64,000 bases of DNA, from the NCBI GenBank assembly GCA_012295275.1, contig CM022676.1:12287660-12351659 (forward strand). The letters are read 5' to 3'. The translations under genes and the position numbers were made by a program. Position 1 is the first letter of the stretch, and every line of letters starts with the position of its first letter. The notes beneath the pieces were generated by a model. That model was not told where the DNA came from. It searched no databases and saw only the letters and a program-made list of their open reading frames with translations. This document shows positions 25,362-41,583 of the stretch, one piece after another. The stretch is from Chrysomallon squamiferum (lineage: Eukaryota; Mollusca; Gastropoda; Neomphalida; Peltospiridae).

Positions 25362-27636
25362 CATTTACTTTGTTCCATATTTAAATAGTTTCACATTTTC
25401 AACTATGATGTAGCCTCATTTCGTTTTACTTTTACAAAAAAAAAAAAAAATTAACTTTCTTTTTTAGACATGATACAAATGTTCGTTGTTATGCTGTTTT
25501 AAAAAAGTACTCATTGTAATGTGTTGCACAATAAAGAGTTTCATTTCCTGTTTCCAATCTACTGTTTCTTTTTATTTTGATGAAAGTGTGCAGTTTTTTT
25601 GTTTGTTTGTTCTTTTAACAATCATGCCAATTCGTGCACTCAGCTAAGCGTACTTTCCTTCCCCCACCCCCAAGACACGAACTTAGCTATCTACGTTCTC
25701 ACAAGTGAATCGGAATGAAAATGCATATATTTTCATCTAGCTGAAGAAAAAAAACAAGGACATGATAAATTGACACGTGTTGAAAGTTGTCAGAAACTGG
25801 ATATTCTTAAAGAATTGATAATGTTCTTGACAAATGCATCTGACATATACTTTGTTTAGTGAACTCATAAGACCTCTGAGCTGAACGTCTAGCTCTGCAG
25901 ATGACCTTAGCTATTTGACATTACCATGTTTGTCGTTTGAAGTATGTCTTGTAACATCGTTTTTCACAGGTGCGTTCGTTCAAAACAAAATGCTGTTTTA
26001 ATTATAAGAATCGGATTAACATTGTGCAGTTTATTGCATGTTAAAATACTTAGAGATCATTCTGTAGCTTACGAGCTTTATAGGGGAGCCACTAAATGAG
26101 ATTTCAGCTTTGAATGAATCTGGGGAAAAATGAATAGTGTGTCCACGTGTTAAATGCTTAAAGGCTGCATTTCTTTTTATATTATTATTATTATTTTATG
26201 TGTTTTTATTTTACTTCTTTTTTCTTTTTTTTTATTTTTTTATAATGACATTGTGTAATACTGTATTCTAGTTAAAATACCTTAGAATGTGCGCTCTGAG
26301 ACGGTGCAGTGTTACAGAATCTAATCATGAGTACAGCGAGTAAGTTTCGCGTAAAAATATCCAAGTTTCATGTTTTCATATTAAATTAGCAAACAGATTA
26401 ACATGACGCATAGACTATTATTTTCAAGTTTTCAGTAGCGTGAACAGATATTGCATAAGTGAAAATGCAGAATGACACCGTATTGCAAAAGTTTTAATTT
26501 GTAGATATTTAATTTCATTACATTGCTTTAGTGATAGGAACAGTTCTTAACATTCTTCTGTTGCTTCCTTGTGATGATGATTCAGCTCTGTCATTGTATG
26601 AATGTTAAGCTGTACTGTGAAAAATGTGTTAAATCTCAAACGGAAGTTCCTTGGGTAAAATCGCAGCGAAAAAAAAAACCCAAATTAATTAAAAGAACAT
26701 CTTTTGTTATAAATATGAGTCAGTCTTTTATTTCCCGCTTTTGAATACCTACTTTAAATAATTACGTTGTACTAAGAGGAAGAGTTCGCACGTATCAGTC
26801 TATTCTTATTTATTTATTACTACGCGTGCGCGCGCACCTGTCTCTTATTCAAGCGAAACAGTTTGGCTTAACAATGTTTATTAATTTTAATATGTAAGAT
26901 CATCAAACCTTTCAATTTCTGTTTGTATTCTTTCACTGGAAATTAAAAAAACAATATATATATATTTATATATGTAACGCAGTTTTAATAATAAAATATA
27001 TTACTTAAAATTTATCAAGCTCGATGTGTTATGAAATAAAACAAAATAACAACAAACTATATTTGTATTTCAACGTGCGACCTTGTTTATATCTGCTAAA
27101 CTGTGTCCTAACTGGGCGCAAGCGAGGCAAGCGAATTTTAAAACACAACAACATTGATTTCAACTGCAGCATCCTAGCTCGAACTGTCGCGCCGCTAGCC
27201 ATACTGCAAGCGTTCATTTAATTGGCTGCGTTGTCAGGATCAAGGTTTTTGGAGCTGTAGTGAAAACGGTGTCGGAAAGAAACGAGTATAATTGTTTACA
27301 GGACTCCTGGATGTTGCATTTAGAGAACGTTTTCTGTGTAAACTAGACTATATTCACACATATTTTCGGCGTTTTACGGCCGAGATAATATAAATTATAA
27401 TTATTTTCCAAAAGGAAATAACTATTTCAGCTGTGGAAACGTCCGCAGTCACTACGTAAGCAATGTTCGGTCATATATTTCATTAATATATATATAATAC
27501 AAAATTAAAAAGGAAAAAGTAATTTTAATTCAAATTTTTTTAATATAATTTGAAACCAGAATAAATCCTTTTAATTTTATTACTGTGCTGTTGTTATTAA
27601 TAACTATTCATTTCACAGTTATATCCGAAAAAAAAA

Positions 27637-27694
<58 letters not shown>

Positions 27695-28618
27695 TAACCT
27701 CAAAATTGAATAAATATTTGAAGTTCAAAATGTTAATAAAGTTTCTGTTAATTAACAATGTCTTAACAGCTCGTAGGCCTAGGCAGAGTGAGATGCGACG
27801 TAACCAACGTCGTTCATTTTCCCTTTCATGGATTACAGCCCCAGTGGATGGCTCATCATCGATTTCTAAAATCAAACGACATAGAAAAATATAGCATAAT
27901 ATATTTTATTAATCCAGTCATGTAGGCCTATAAGTCAGTGTCTGCATTCAATCGCTGGTCGATCACTACCACTAAAGAACGAGACATTTCTATTATTTTT
28001 AAGGCGAAAACTGCCCAAACTGACTTGTGCAACTGACTCTTCAGTAAGTTTGTGTAGGCATTTGTTTATAATATTGTTTTTCGTTTGCACAGAATTCTGT
28101 GGCACCCTTATATTCCTGTTTGGGATTGTGTTGCCTAGACGTACTATATCCAGGTAAATGAAAATGCAATATTTGATGAACTCTAAGTAACTCCTCAGTC
28201 ACTTCACCGCAGTAAATTAAGACTTGGTTCAATATTTTATTTTATTTTTTTCTTATACAAGTTAAACTTCTGTTAATAATAAGGAAAGTTTAAAAAAAAC
28301 TTCTAATTTTTTTAACAGTGTTAAATTTTGAGTTTTTTTCTTTCGTTTTTTTTATTAAATACTTTGGCTACTATTTCGAATTGGATTTATTTCAAGTCAA
28401 AGATTAAGAATATTTGATACAGTAGAAATATTTATCCAGTTTCTCTCTCACTGATAATGAACCAGAAGCAAAACAGAACGTAAAACTTCTTATGTGTCAT
28501 TTGATAAAAAATATTCTACCTATAAAAAAGTAGGGGGAGGTAATGTTTAAGTTGTTAAATGGTTCCATTAATAATTAATGATGAAAATCTATTGAAAATA
28601 TTTATTTTTACATTTTAG
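25362..28618. other. Intergenic/5' region of gene E
   Basis: AT-rich with a poly-A run (25438-25450), (AAT)n at 27640-27692, an alternating GC tract GCGTGCGCGCGC near 26824, and a small GC-richer island at 27090-27240. The island has open frames on both strands but no recognisable protein. Minus-strand frames at 27597-27875 and 28041-28232 have normal complexity but no family match I can name. The untranslated first exon of gene E must be here. Confidence 0.5.
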
Positions 28619-29232
28619 ATTTAATATTCAATGGCTTTACAATTGAACTGGATCTTTCATTTTTTTATCATTTTACTGAGATCTGCTGAAGGTAATATAT
28701 TTAAATTAGAAAATGAGTTTTATAGATAATACATTTTATATATGAAACTATTCACCCTTCAATCATTTCATTTTTAAAATCATTTTCCTGTTCTTATTAT
28801 TGTTGTTGTTGTTGTTGCTGCTATTTGGACAACAAAATGTTGAACAGGAATTATCTCGAGTAAAAGGAATCAATACATCTCACTTACTATTTATTAATTT
28901 TAAAAAAATAATTCAATAATTATAGGATTAGAAAGTGCAAACAAAAAATTAAAGAAATAAAATTATTTTTCTTGAATATTAATTTTCACAAATTTGTATT
29001 CATTCAGTGTAATTCGCAGATTCTGTAGCATATAAATGTTTCTCCACAGAAATATTTTGTCATGTTTCCATTTTAATTTTTAAAAATAAGGAATATTTTG
29101 GTGTGTAGTTATTCCTTATGATTATTATTTCTGTAACTAGAATTTACTTTCATAATAAAATATTCAAGTTCTGTAGAAAGTGTAAGAAGGAAAACATGAA
29201 AGTAGTAATAACAATTAAATCTTTCAACAAAA

Positions 29233-29268
<36 letters not shown>

Positions 29269-31249
29269 TGTTTTGATATGTGTCTGGTATATGGTCACCA
29301 AGGAAACCTTATAAATCTTAACAAAAGCACACAAGTACATACAGCTACAGCATTCCTGGTTTTCGTGTTGTACAAAATATATTATTTATAACAATAAAAC
29401 AAATTTTAGTTGTTTTTTATTTTACACAGGCGTAACACAAATGAATCTTACAGCTGGAAAAGCTTTCAATAAACGTCCTTTCAGCCTCACCTGTGAAGTA
29501 ATAAGTGGCTCAGTGAGTGGTGCTCTAGAGTACACCCGTCCCGTAGGGGGGGTCGTTGTCCAGTGTGATAACTCATTTGATATCAGCAGCTGTGATACCC
29601 AGATCCCAGGATATTCTGTTATTGCATCCACCAGTAACACATACACACTAAATGTTGCCAGCTTGAATCCCAAAAATGATGAGGGAACTTGGACATGTAC
29701 CGATTCAGCAGCTGATACGATTGCTGGCAAGTTAAATGTTACAATATCAGGTCAGTTTTGTCTTTCATAGTTCCTGTTACCATTTACATAAAATAAATAA
29801 AAAGTTAATTTCTTAGTTTGTGTGGATGGTCACAGCATTTGTATTGTGTATGCAGTAGTTTAATTATACTGAACACTTCCATTCCCAGGTAGATCCTTGT
29901 CTAAATGTTAAAAATCATGTGCAGTAGAAATAATGTCTCTTTAAAGAGTTGAATGAGTTGTCTACAAAATATCTTTATATCAGTTACGTCCAGCCATTAA
30001 TAAGAAAGTATTAAAAAATAATAATGTTGTTACAAAACATTTGAATGCTGCCATTCTATCCCTTTACAAATTGTGTTTTTTTTTTCTTCTTTTTTTATAT
30101 GATGCTTGTAATTTCCATAGCTCTCCATTTTTATGTTTTGTATGGTTTAAAGATAAGTACTGTATACAGATATATAATTAATTATATGAAAACCACTGTA
30201 CAGTAGTACATCCCTATAACAGCCCCACCCCTGGATGAGCACACGCCTACTGAACACTGACTCAGACAGCATTTTCTGAAATTATTATTCCACTGCTGAA
30301 GTGGACAGATATTGATTTGGATTTGTTTTCTCGAAAATAAATAATTTTATTGTTGTGTGGCAGCTTTCTGAAATATTTTTAACGATGATATCACATGTTT
30401 CATGTACTGCTGACAGTACTGTTTTTGTCGTGTCAACTAGACCCCACAAAATGCAGTCACCTTGAGCTGAACCATTAAACTGTGCGAGTTCAAGCTATTT
30501 CGCACACAGTTTGATAATTCAGACATTCAACATGATTCCAGGCATATTTATGTTTTGTAAACTCCACGTTTTAGCAGACCTCTGAAGTCTGAAAGATGGT
30601 TTATTTGGTTTTCAAGTGCAGTATTTTGTAAAACATAAATATAGCTCTTTTTTTTATGAGATTTAGGACCTGCAAAACATTTACTATTTTTGCATCCTTC
30701 AATAAACTAGATATGTCTGCAATTGCATTTTAGGATAAAGCTTCGAAGCTTGCTGTGGTAGATCCTGACCACAATAATTTACGTTTGATTTGCGTTCTAG
30801 TGTGGTGGATGTGATTAAAGATTGTAAATTTATACTGTGATTTTGAAAATATATATTTATAAGTGCTCAGTTATGTAAATCATATTGTTAATTTCCACTG
30901 CAGTATAAATATTCATACACTTAATAAAAACGAATAAGCATTTTCCACATGCCTATAAGGCTGAAAAGAATATTTTATTCAAGAGAAATTTCTGTTTATG
31001 TTTGAGTCATAAGTTGTATATAAATTAATAACTTTATGATTTCATATAATTAATGTCATACTATAAAAGAATTTGTGTTTTTGTAAAATTATTATTTCAA
31101 TAAATTAAAGATTATTATAGTTTTCTATATTTTCTGTATTTTAGAAGGAACAAGTGTATCTTCTGATATGTTTCATCTTATGTTCATGTAAGGAATCTTC
31201 TAATTGAGATTTTGTTTCTATTTTGTCTACTCTTGAATTTGTGTTCAGG

Positions 31250-31346
<97 letters not shown>

Positions 31347-31473
31347 CTGGCTAAGTATGTTTGTAGCAGTTCTTTGTTATTATTTGTACTTCTGTTTCAT
31401 TTCATGCTCTTTTATCTTTATTTTTTATTTTTTCAGGTTTATCAACACTTTAGTGATCACTGATTTGCTGTAG
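28619..31473 (+). CDS. Gene E: small signal-Ig-tail protein, intact
   Basis: Exons: signal 28619-28691 (ATG 28631), Ig 29430-29750, stalk 31145-31187 (shortest in the set, 43 nt), tail 31437-31473 (TAG). Coding 67+321+43+37, 155 aa. The signal peptide is MALQLNWIFHFFIILLRS then AEG. The Ig domain starts VTQMNLTAGKAF and has Cys in SLTC, VVQC, SSCD and TWTC with DEGTWTC, and sequon NVT. The stalk is EGTSVSSDMF, followed by a hydrophobic end, FINTLVITDLL. Closest to gene A (opposite strand), including introns and 3' flank, so A and E form a distant inverted pair. Predicted surface or secreted protein; ligand unknown. Confidence 0.87.
29228..29264. repeat. Poly-T run in intron 1 of gene E
   Basis: Homopolymer of more than 30 T, 170 bases upstream of the Ig exon acceptor. 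Confidence 0.95.
31252..31342. repeat. (CT)n microsatellite in last intron of gene E
   Basis: About 45 CT units, sense strand, between the stalk and tail exons; matches the (GA)n of gene A read on the other strand. Confidence 0.98.
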
Positions 31474-31679
31474 ATCTACACACACCTCACAGACAGATAA
31501 ACACAAAGACATCAGAAGTATCAAACACTGAAACAAACTAAATTATACATATTTGTTTGTGTTGTGGGCTTTGTATTCATTATTATTATTATTATTATTA
31601 TTATTTCATTTTTTTAAATATTCCTCAGATTATCTTAATTATATATTGTATGAAATTGTCAGAATAACTGCAGTCAACG

Positions 31680-31683
<4 letters not shown>

Positions 31684-31724
<41 letters not shown>
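31684..31724. repeat. (TA)n microsatellite
   Basis: About 20 TA units in the 3' flank of gene E. Confidence 0.96.
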
Positions 31725-31727
<3 letters not shown>

Positions 31728-32385
31728 TCTAATTGAGGTTATTGTGTCTGCTAGATGTTAATTTTACAGTGATTACAAAACATGATTACAAAATACTAAA
31801 AGAGTGGATTGTGTTTGAAAGTGGAATGTAAAACTGTTGTATATTTTTTATTATTTTATTTCTCAGCAGTGATAAAATATTTGTTATCTAGAGAATACCA
31901 TGAATTATTGTTACTTGTATAATCATTATAGTGGGTTTTTTCTTTATAAATAATTTAGCAAATAATGTGTGTGTTTTTGTAAAATTGTGGTTAGAATAAG
32001 GAAAGTTTCGAAGCAGTAATATTAACATTAGAATTACCGAAAGGAATTGTCTGATTTGCGATATGTTTCTAGTAAACTTGACTGCATCACAGAAATAAAA
32101 ACTTGTACATTTAGAAGCTAGAATTATGTTTCATCTTTGAACACAGTACATGTTAATTAAATCATACATTAAGAGAGATGGGTGTAAATTTCAGGGCCAT
32201 TTTAAGTCTATGTGCACTGGGTAGGTGTATTAAACTTTGTAAAATATTCAAATAAATTACTAAGAATGAAAAAGATAGCTATGAATCTAATAAACCAGAA
32301 ATAAGTGTCTGCTTCAGAAGATGGATCTTTCTAGGGCAAGAAAATATTAAAATGTAAATGTGTATGTATGTATATATATTTTATT

Positions 32386-32386
32386 A

Positions 32387-32426
<40 letters not shown>
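32386..32426. repeat. (ATT)n microsatellite, longer than in copy 2
   Basis: Runs about 41 bases here against about 23 at the matching place (41870-41892) in the duplicate. Confidence 0.9.
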
Positions 32427-32436
<10 letters not shown>

Positions 32437-34543
32437 TGAATCAGAGTGTAGGAAAATGGGTGCCATACATTTGAGTCTTCTCGGCAGCAGGGATGCAGTT
32501 TGTGAGATCATGATTGTATTGCATCCTCCTGTGCTAACACATTCACGAATATTGTCTATATATATATATATTCAAAGATACATATCTATATAAAAACATA
32601 CACAGACAAAAGATACATGGTATTACCTAATTATATACTTCTGTACATAACCATGCATAAAAGAACAAAAAGAAGACAGTTTATGAGATTACTGGCATTA
32701 TTATAAGATAAACATGGAAGAAGATACAGAATCACTTCTGCTTATATCTTCTAAAATATACAAAAATGAAGAAAATCAGTAACCAGTTATATCCATTATA
32801 TAAGGTTTTTTTTAAATATTTTATTGTTGCTTGTTTTTTACTACAATAAATTAAAACAGTAATAATAGTGTTTTTGATGAAGATGATGCTCATGATAATT
32901 CTCACATTTAAAACAAATGAACCATCAAAAAATGTCCAGTGAATATTATGCTGGTGCTAAATAAAAATGGATCACATTAGACACAGCTTTCTGTGAATCT
33001 GACCCACCTTATTCCTATAGTAACTGTGTTGTATTTAACTCAGTTGTATTCCTTGCTTTCAAATGAAACCAAATAGCCACCTTTATTTTTTTCTGCTGCA
33101 GTACTGTTAAGCAAACATACAAACAGTTGTATTTAACCTCAGGCTTTTCTGTTCATTGGTTCACTAAATATCATTATAATAATACGTCGTAGACGACGAT
33201 GTGAGTGAAACGTTCCGTTCACTTCATTAAAGAAACAAAGCACAAATGTCAAAAATAATAGCTTTATTTGTTTTATTATTATTATTTCTTTTAAATATGA
33301 AATGAACTAATTAATGAAACAATAATAGAGAAAAGGTATTTTCTTGAAAACGTTTCTAAAACAGAAGAGAAGAGAAGATAGCAGGCAATTGGGAACATTG
33401 TTTTTTATTCATGACGGTGAAAATCAAGTTGTCTGCAATTTGTAAGAATCTATCTGTGAACTTTTTATTTTTATTTTTATTTTTTTTTATATATCATACT
33501 TCACAGACATGTAGACAGATACGTATATTTTAACTTTATTATATTTGATGAAACGTTGTTTTTGGGGGAAATTATTTTTTTATATATGTAAAATGAACTT
33601 CACATTTACGATTCAGATTTTCAAAAGCAGATTGTGTGCTCTTCAGTTGATAGCATTAATAAGATTATAAAACAAGACTGCAGACGACATGGACTATATT
33701 TTCTTTCTTAACATGCTGCAGACAGATTTCATGACGTCATCACTTACATTACGTAAAATTTATAAATTTTTTGTCTTTTCTTGTTTCTTTCTTTACATTC
33801 ACATGCAAAATTTTATACACTCACTTTTATATATCATAGCAAATATAATCAGTTAAAAATCGATCAAAGGGAATAACTATAAAGAAGACATGTAACACAA
33901 TAGCTGAAATTTGAAACACATACATCGATCAGACAGATTAAAACATTTCACACTTTACAAAAACATTTCTATAATTTTATGACGTTGTGGACATTTCAAA
34001 ATCCACAAAAGTTTAATAACATTTTCAAAAAGGAAATATAGCACTAAGCAATTTGAAATTCAACAAGTTATTGCGTAAATAATAATAATAATTAAACTCT
34101 ATTATATATGTAAATAAATAAATAAATAAATACTAGTAAGTGAATAAGTAAGTAAGTAATAATAATAATAATAATAACTGATGATGATGGTGATGATATC
34201 GTCTGCAATAGTTCCCGTCAAAGAAAAGAAGTTGTATATGAACTGGAAACTAGGAAGTATATTTGTGTTGATAAAAAGTCCGAAACAAATGTAATCAATG
34301 CTTCAAGGGGGATAATTCTGTTCTGACACTGATACAAATACAATTATAAGACCGTCAGACATACTAGAAAAGTAAACAGTGAAACTCGTTAAAAAAACAC
34401 GCACAATAATAATAATAATAATAATAATAATAAGCATGAGTAGTACAAAATAAAGACAGAAACAAGACTACAGTTTAGTTTGATGTCAGTGTTTGATACA
34501 TCTCATATCTCCGTGTTTGTCTACCTGTCACGATTATGTAGAT

Positions 34544-38764
<4,221 letters not shown>

Positions 38765-38867
38765 CTGAAAAACAAAAAGAAGAAGAAGAAAAAGGATATT
38801 ATTTTTATAATAACCAATAAAAATATTTGTTTTGTTTTAACAACAATTATCGTACAATGCATTTGTT

Positions 38868-38929
<62 letters not shown>

Positions 38930-38979
38930 TAATAATAATAATAATAAAAATAATAATAATAATGTCAGTTATTGCGCCG

Positions 38980-39030
<51 letters not shown>
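38868..39030. repeat. (AAT)n/(ATT)n inverted pair
   Basis: An AAT run of about 85 bases, a spacer containing GTCAGTTATTGCGCCG, then an ATT run of about 50 bases. The arms are complementary and can form a long hairpin. It marks the right end of duplication copy 1. Confidence 0.95.
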
Positions 39031-39321
39031 AATTTAAAATTCCAGTGTGCCGGTTTCCGAGCGTCCACGAAAATTCCCGATCGAAATTCAAGATGACGTG
39101 GTCTGATGCCGGTCAGTGATTACAAATATTTAAACATATATTTTTCATAATGCAATCAATTCTCATGGATTACTACACGTAGTTAGTTCAGATATATCAT
39201 ATAAGCAATGTCTTGTAAAAACAGACGTCAGGTTATTGAGTACAAATTGTTGCAGAGGTTCAAATTGTTGTGTTTCTTTGTTATTTTATTTGTTATTATT
39301 ATTTTTTTTTTTTCGTTGCTT

Positions 39322-39329
39322 TGACGTCA
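39322..39329. promoter_or_regulatory. TGACGTCA palindrome upstream of locus G
   Basis: Full CRE/ATF palindrome 116 bases upstream of the acceptor of G's signal exon. Position inside a presumed intron or 5' flank; role inferred only. Confidence 0.35.
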
Positions 39330-39444
39330 TATCACCTCATTTGGTACCCATTTCGTACACCACCGTTCCATTTAAAAAATATAGAAAAGAAAAATGTTTC
39401 TTAATTTGAAATTAATTTTTGAAATTTCTATTTTTCTCTTGCAG

Positions 39445-41583
39445 AAGTGATATTTATTGCCTAACAGAATTAAATGGGTGTACAGATAAACTGCGTTTTC
39501 ATCCTTTCTGTGTTTGTCATTTTGCTGACAACTTCTGAAGGTAATGTAATTACTGGCATTAAACATTTCTAAACCTTATTGAAAATAAAATTAATTTCAT
39601 AACAAAATGTATGAGTGATAGTTAATTATTATTAAAGTAATAAAATACAATCATTTGCAGACTAGGACTATTTAAGATATATAAAGCATGAGTACAATTT
39701 TTAAACAACATCAAGTGTTTTATAAAGGAAATAATGACATTTGGCTAAAATATGTCACTTGGAAATCTGCACTCAAATATTCTAGAGTTATACTCAGAAA
39801 ATTCTATACTGGGTCAGAGCCAAATCTCTCTCTAATTGAGTATATGTACTAAAAGTGGCTCAGGATTGAATATTCAAACAGCAGAAAAATCATCTAAAAC
39901 ATGACAACTTACAGCTTCCTTCCTCTTTGAAATTATCGAAAACGGCAGCTTGCATATTCTAGAGGATGTGATTGTTGTACCAATACTATTTTTGAATACA
40001 GACTATAGCAATAGGTGGAACTTGTAAACTATGCACAAAAAGATGTTTATACTATTACTTTCCCATTATATTTACTTTATTTATTTATTTATTTTTATTT
40101 ATTTGTTAATATTATTATTAATATTAATCAATATTTATCTCCCACAAAAACAAACACACCATGCCAGAACTAACTTAACAGATCTGTACGTATATAAAGT
40201 ATGGTATATTAAATGTACAAGACAAATTCTGAGATCATATAACGAAAACTGTTAATTTGTATTATTTTTTTTTTCTTTAATAGTATTTCCTTTCTTTCAG
40301 TGTCTTCATCTTTGGAGACAGTATTATTGTTATGTTTTTATTAACGTTGTTTATTTATTTATTTATTTATTTTATTGATTTCTGAGATCTCATCTTTTCA
40401 CAACCCGTGCGCGTAAACCGTTCGGGGTTCTGCGAAAACTCCAGCTAATTACCTTGTTACCCTTCCTTTTTATTTCTACTGTGAAAGGGTATAAAAATGA
40501 GTGAAAAAGTGGGATCAAATAAGAAACCAAAAACATATCACTTGTATTGGGAATGGGAGCAGGAGTTTTTTTCCACAATGTTAAATTCGAAATAAGTTTG
40601 TGTGGTGTGTCAATTTAAGATCTTTTGGACTGTTCGGAAAGAAAGTACAACACTAACTACTCTCCGAAAAGTGAGCTAAGGAAGATAAATAGGAAGATAC
40701 AAAAATTATAGCTGTCTGGACAACAGTCATTTTTCTCACACCTGACTTCAAAATCGAAGACAGCCACCGAAGAATCCTTCAGCGTGATTCATTCCATCAT
40801 CGACCACAGCAAGCCTTACAGGATAGAGAGATGATAAGAAAGGCATTTGTTGAAGTAGCTGACTCATTGTTTCAGGAGAAACCGGAAATATTATTTTCAA
40901 TCATAGCTCTCGAACTATCAAGAAGCACAGTTACATGATAAATACATGCAGACACAGTCTTTTTGATTTCATTTATTAAAATCTAGCTCCAATTCACAAA
41001 ATTGCAAAAGACTTTCAAAGTCTATTGGATTTGTTAAACATTTGCTTTCACATTTGATTGGCATGGTCACCAAGGAAACCTTTCTAAACTTAAACAAAAC
41101 ACGTAAGTGGATACAGCTACAGCATTCGTGGTTTCAGTGTTACACAAAGAATTTCCATAACAACAACAAAAACAAATTTTAGTTGTTTTTTATTTTACAC
41201 AGGCGTAACACAAATGAAACTTACAGCTGGAAAAGCTTTCAATAAACGTCCTTTCAGCCTCACTTGTGAAGTTCAGTGAGAAGTAATCCCGTAGGGGGAT
41301 CGTGGCTCAGTGAGTGGTGCTCTAGAGTACACCTGTTGCAAGTCCCCCAAACTTGTAAGGGGGATCGTTGTCCAGTGTGATAACTCATTTGATATCAGCA
41401 GCTGTGATAACAACAACAAAAAAAATTTAATTGTTTTTTTTTATTTTACCCAGATCCCAGGATATTCTGTTATTGCATCCACCAGTAACACATACACATT
41501 ATCTGTTGCAAGCTTCGATCCCAAACTTGATGACGGAACTTGGACATGTACCGATTCAGCAGCTGCTACGATTGCTGGCAAAC
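39445..41583 (+). pseudogene. Locus G: chimeric, truncated Ig gene
   Basis: The signal exon 39445-39540 (ATG 39474; MGVQINCVFILSVFVILL then TTSEG) and the following intron match gene C. The Ig exon from 41203 (VTQMKLTAGKAFNKRPFSL) and the intron before it match gene E. The Ig exon is damaged. After the SLTCEV region there is a local scramble (41272-41360) that repeats the GTGGCTCAGTGAG and GTAGGGGGATCG segments. A 39-base in-frame insert follows SSCD (about 41408-41446). The exon ends abruptly after IAGKL at 41583, where the sequence becomes the left edge of the F2 duplication. Stalk and tail exons are missing. Almost certainly non-functional as it stands. Confidence 0.8.
40497..40940 (+). 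mobile_element. Decayed hAT-type transposase fragment (N-terminal part)
   Basis: A frame from ATG 40497 reads TYHLYWEWEQEFFSTMLNSK and stops. Shifted frames then give a CVVCQFKIFW zinc-finger remnant, SKSKTATEESFSVIHSII and EMIRKAFVEVADSLFQEK followed by LELSRSTVT. This order is that of the hAT-like transposases related to GTF2IRD2/SCAND3/ZBED proteins, recognised from general knowledge of the family. Several stops and frameshifts; the catalytic part is missing. It lies in intron 1 of locus G, between the C-type and E-type halves. Confidence 0.75.

Noticed and set aside
27029-28232. Small frames in the 5' region of gene E (27024-27221, 27597-27875, 28041-28232)
   Set aside because: Normal complexity but short, with overlapping frames open on both strands at 27.0-27.2 kb and no recognised domain. 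Kept only as a note in the intergenic entry.
41395-41460. Possible newly gained intron in the G Ig exon
   Set aside because: The insert ends in an acceptor-like TTTACCCAG, but the only upstream GT (in CTGTGATA) would remove a conserved Cys if spliced. The insert is also in frame, so a simple insertion is more likely.
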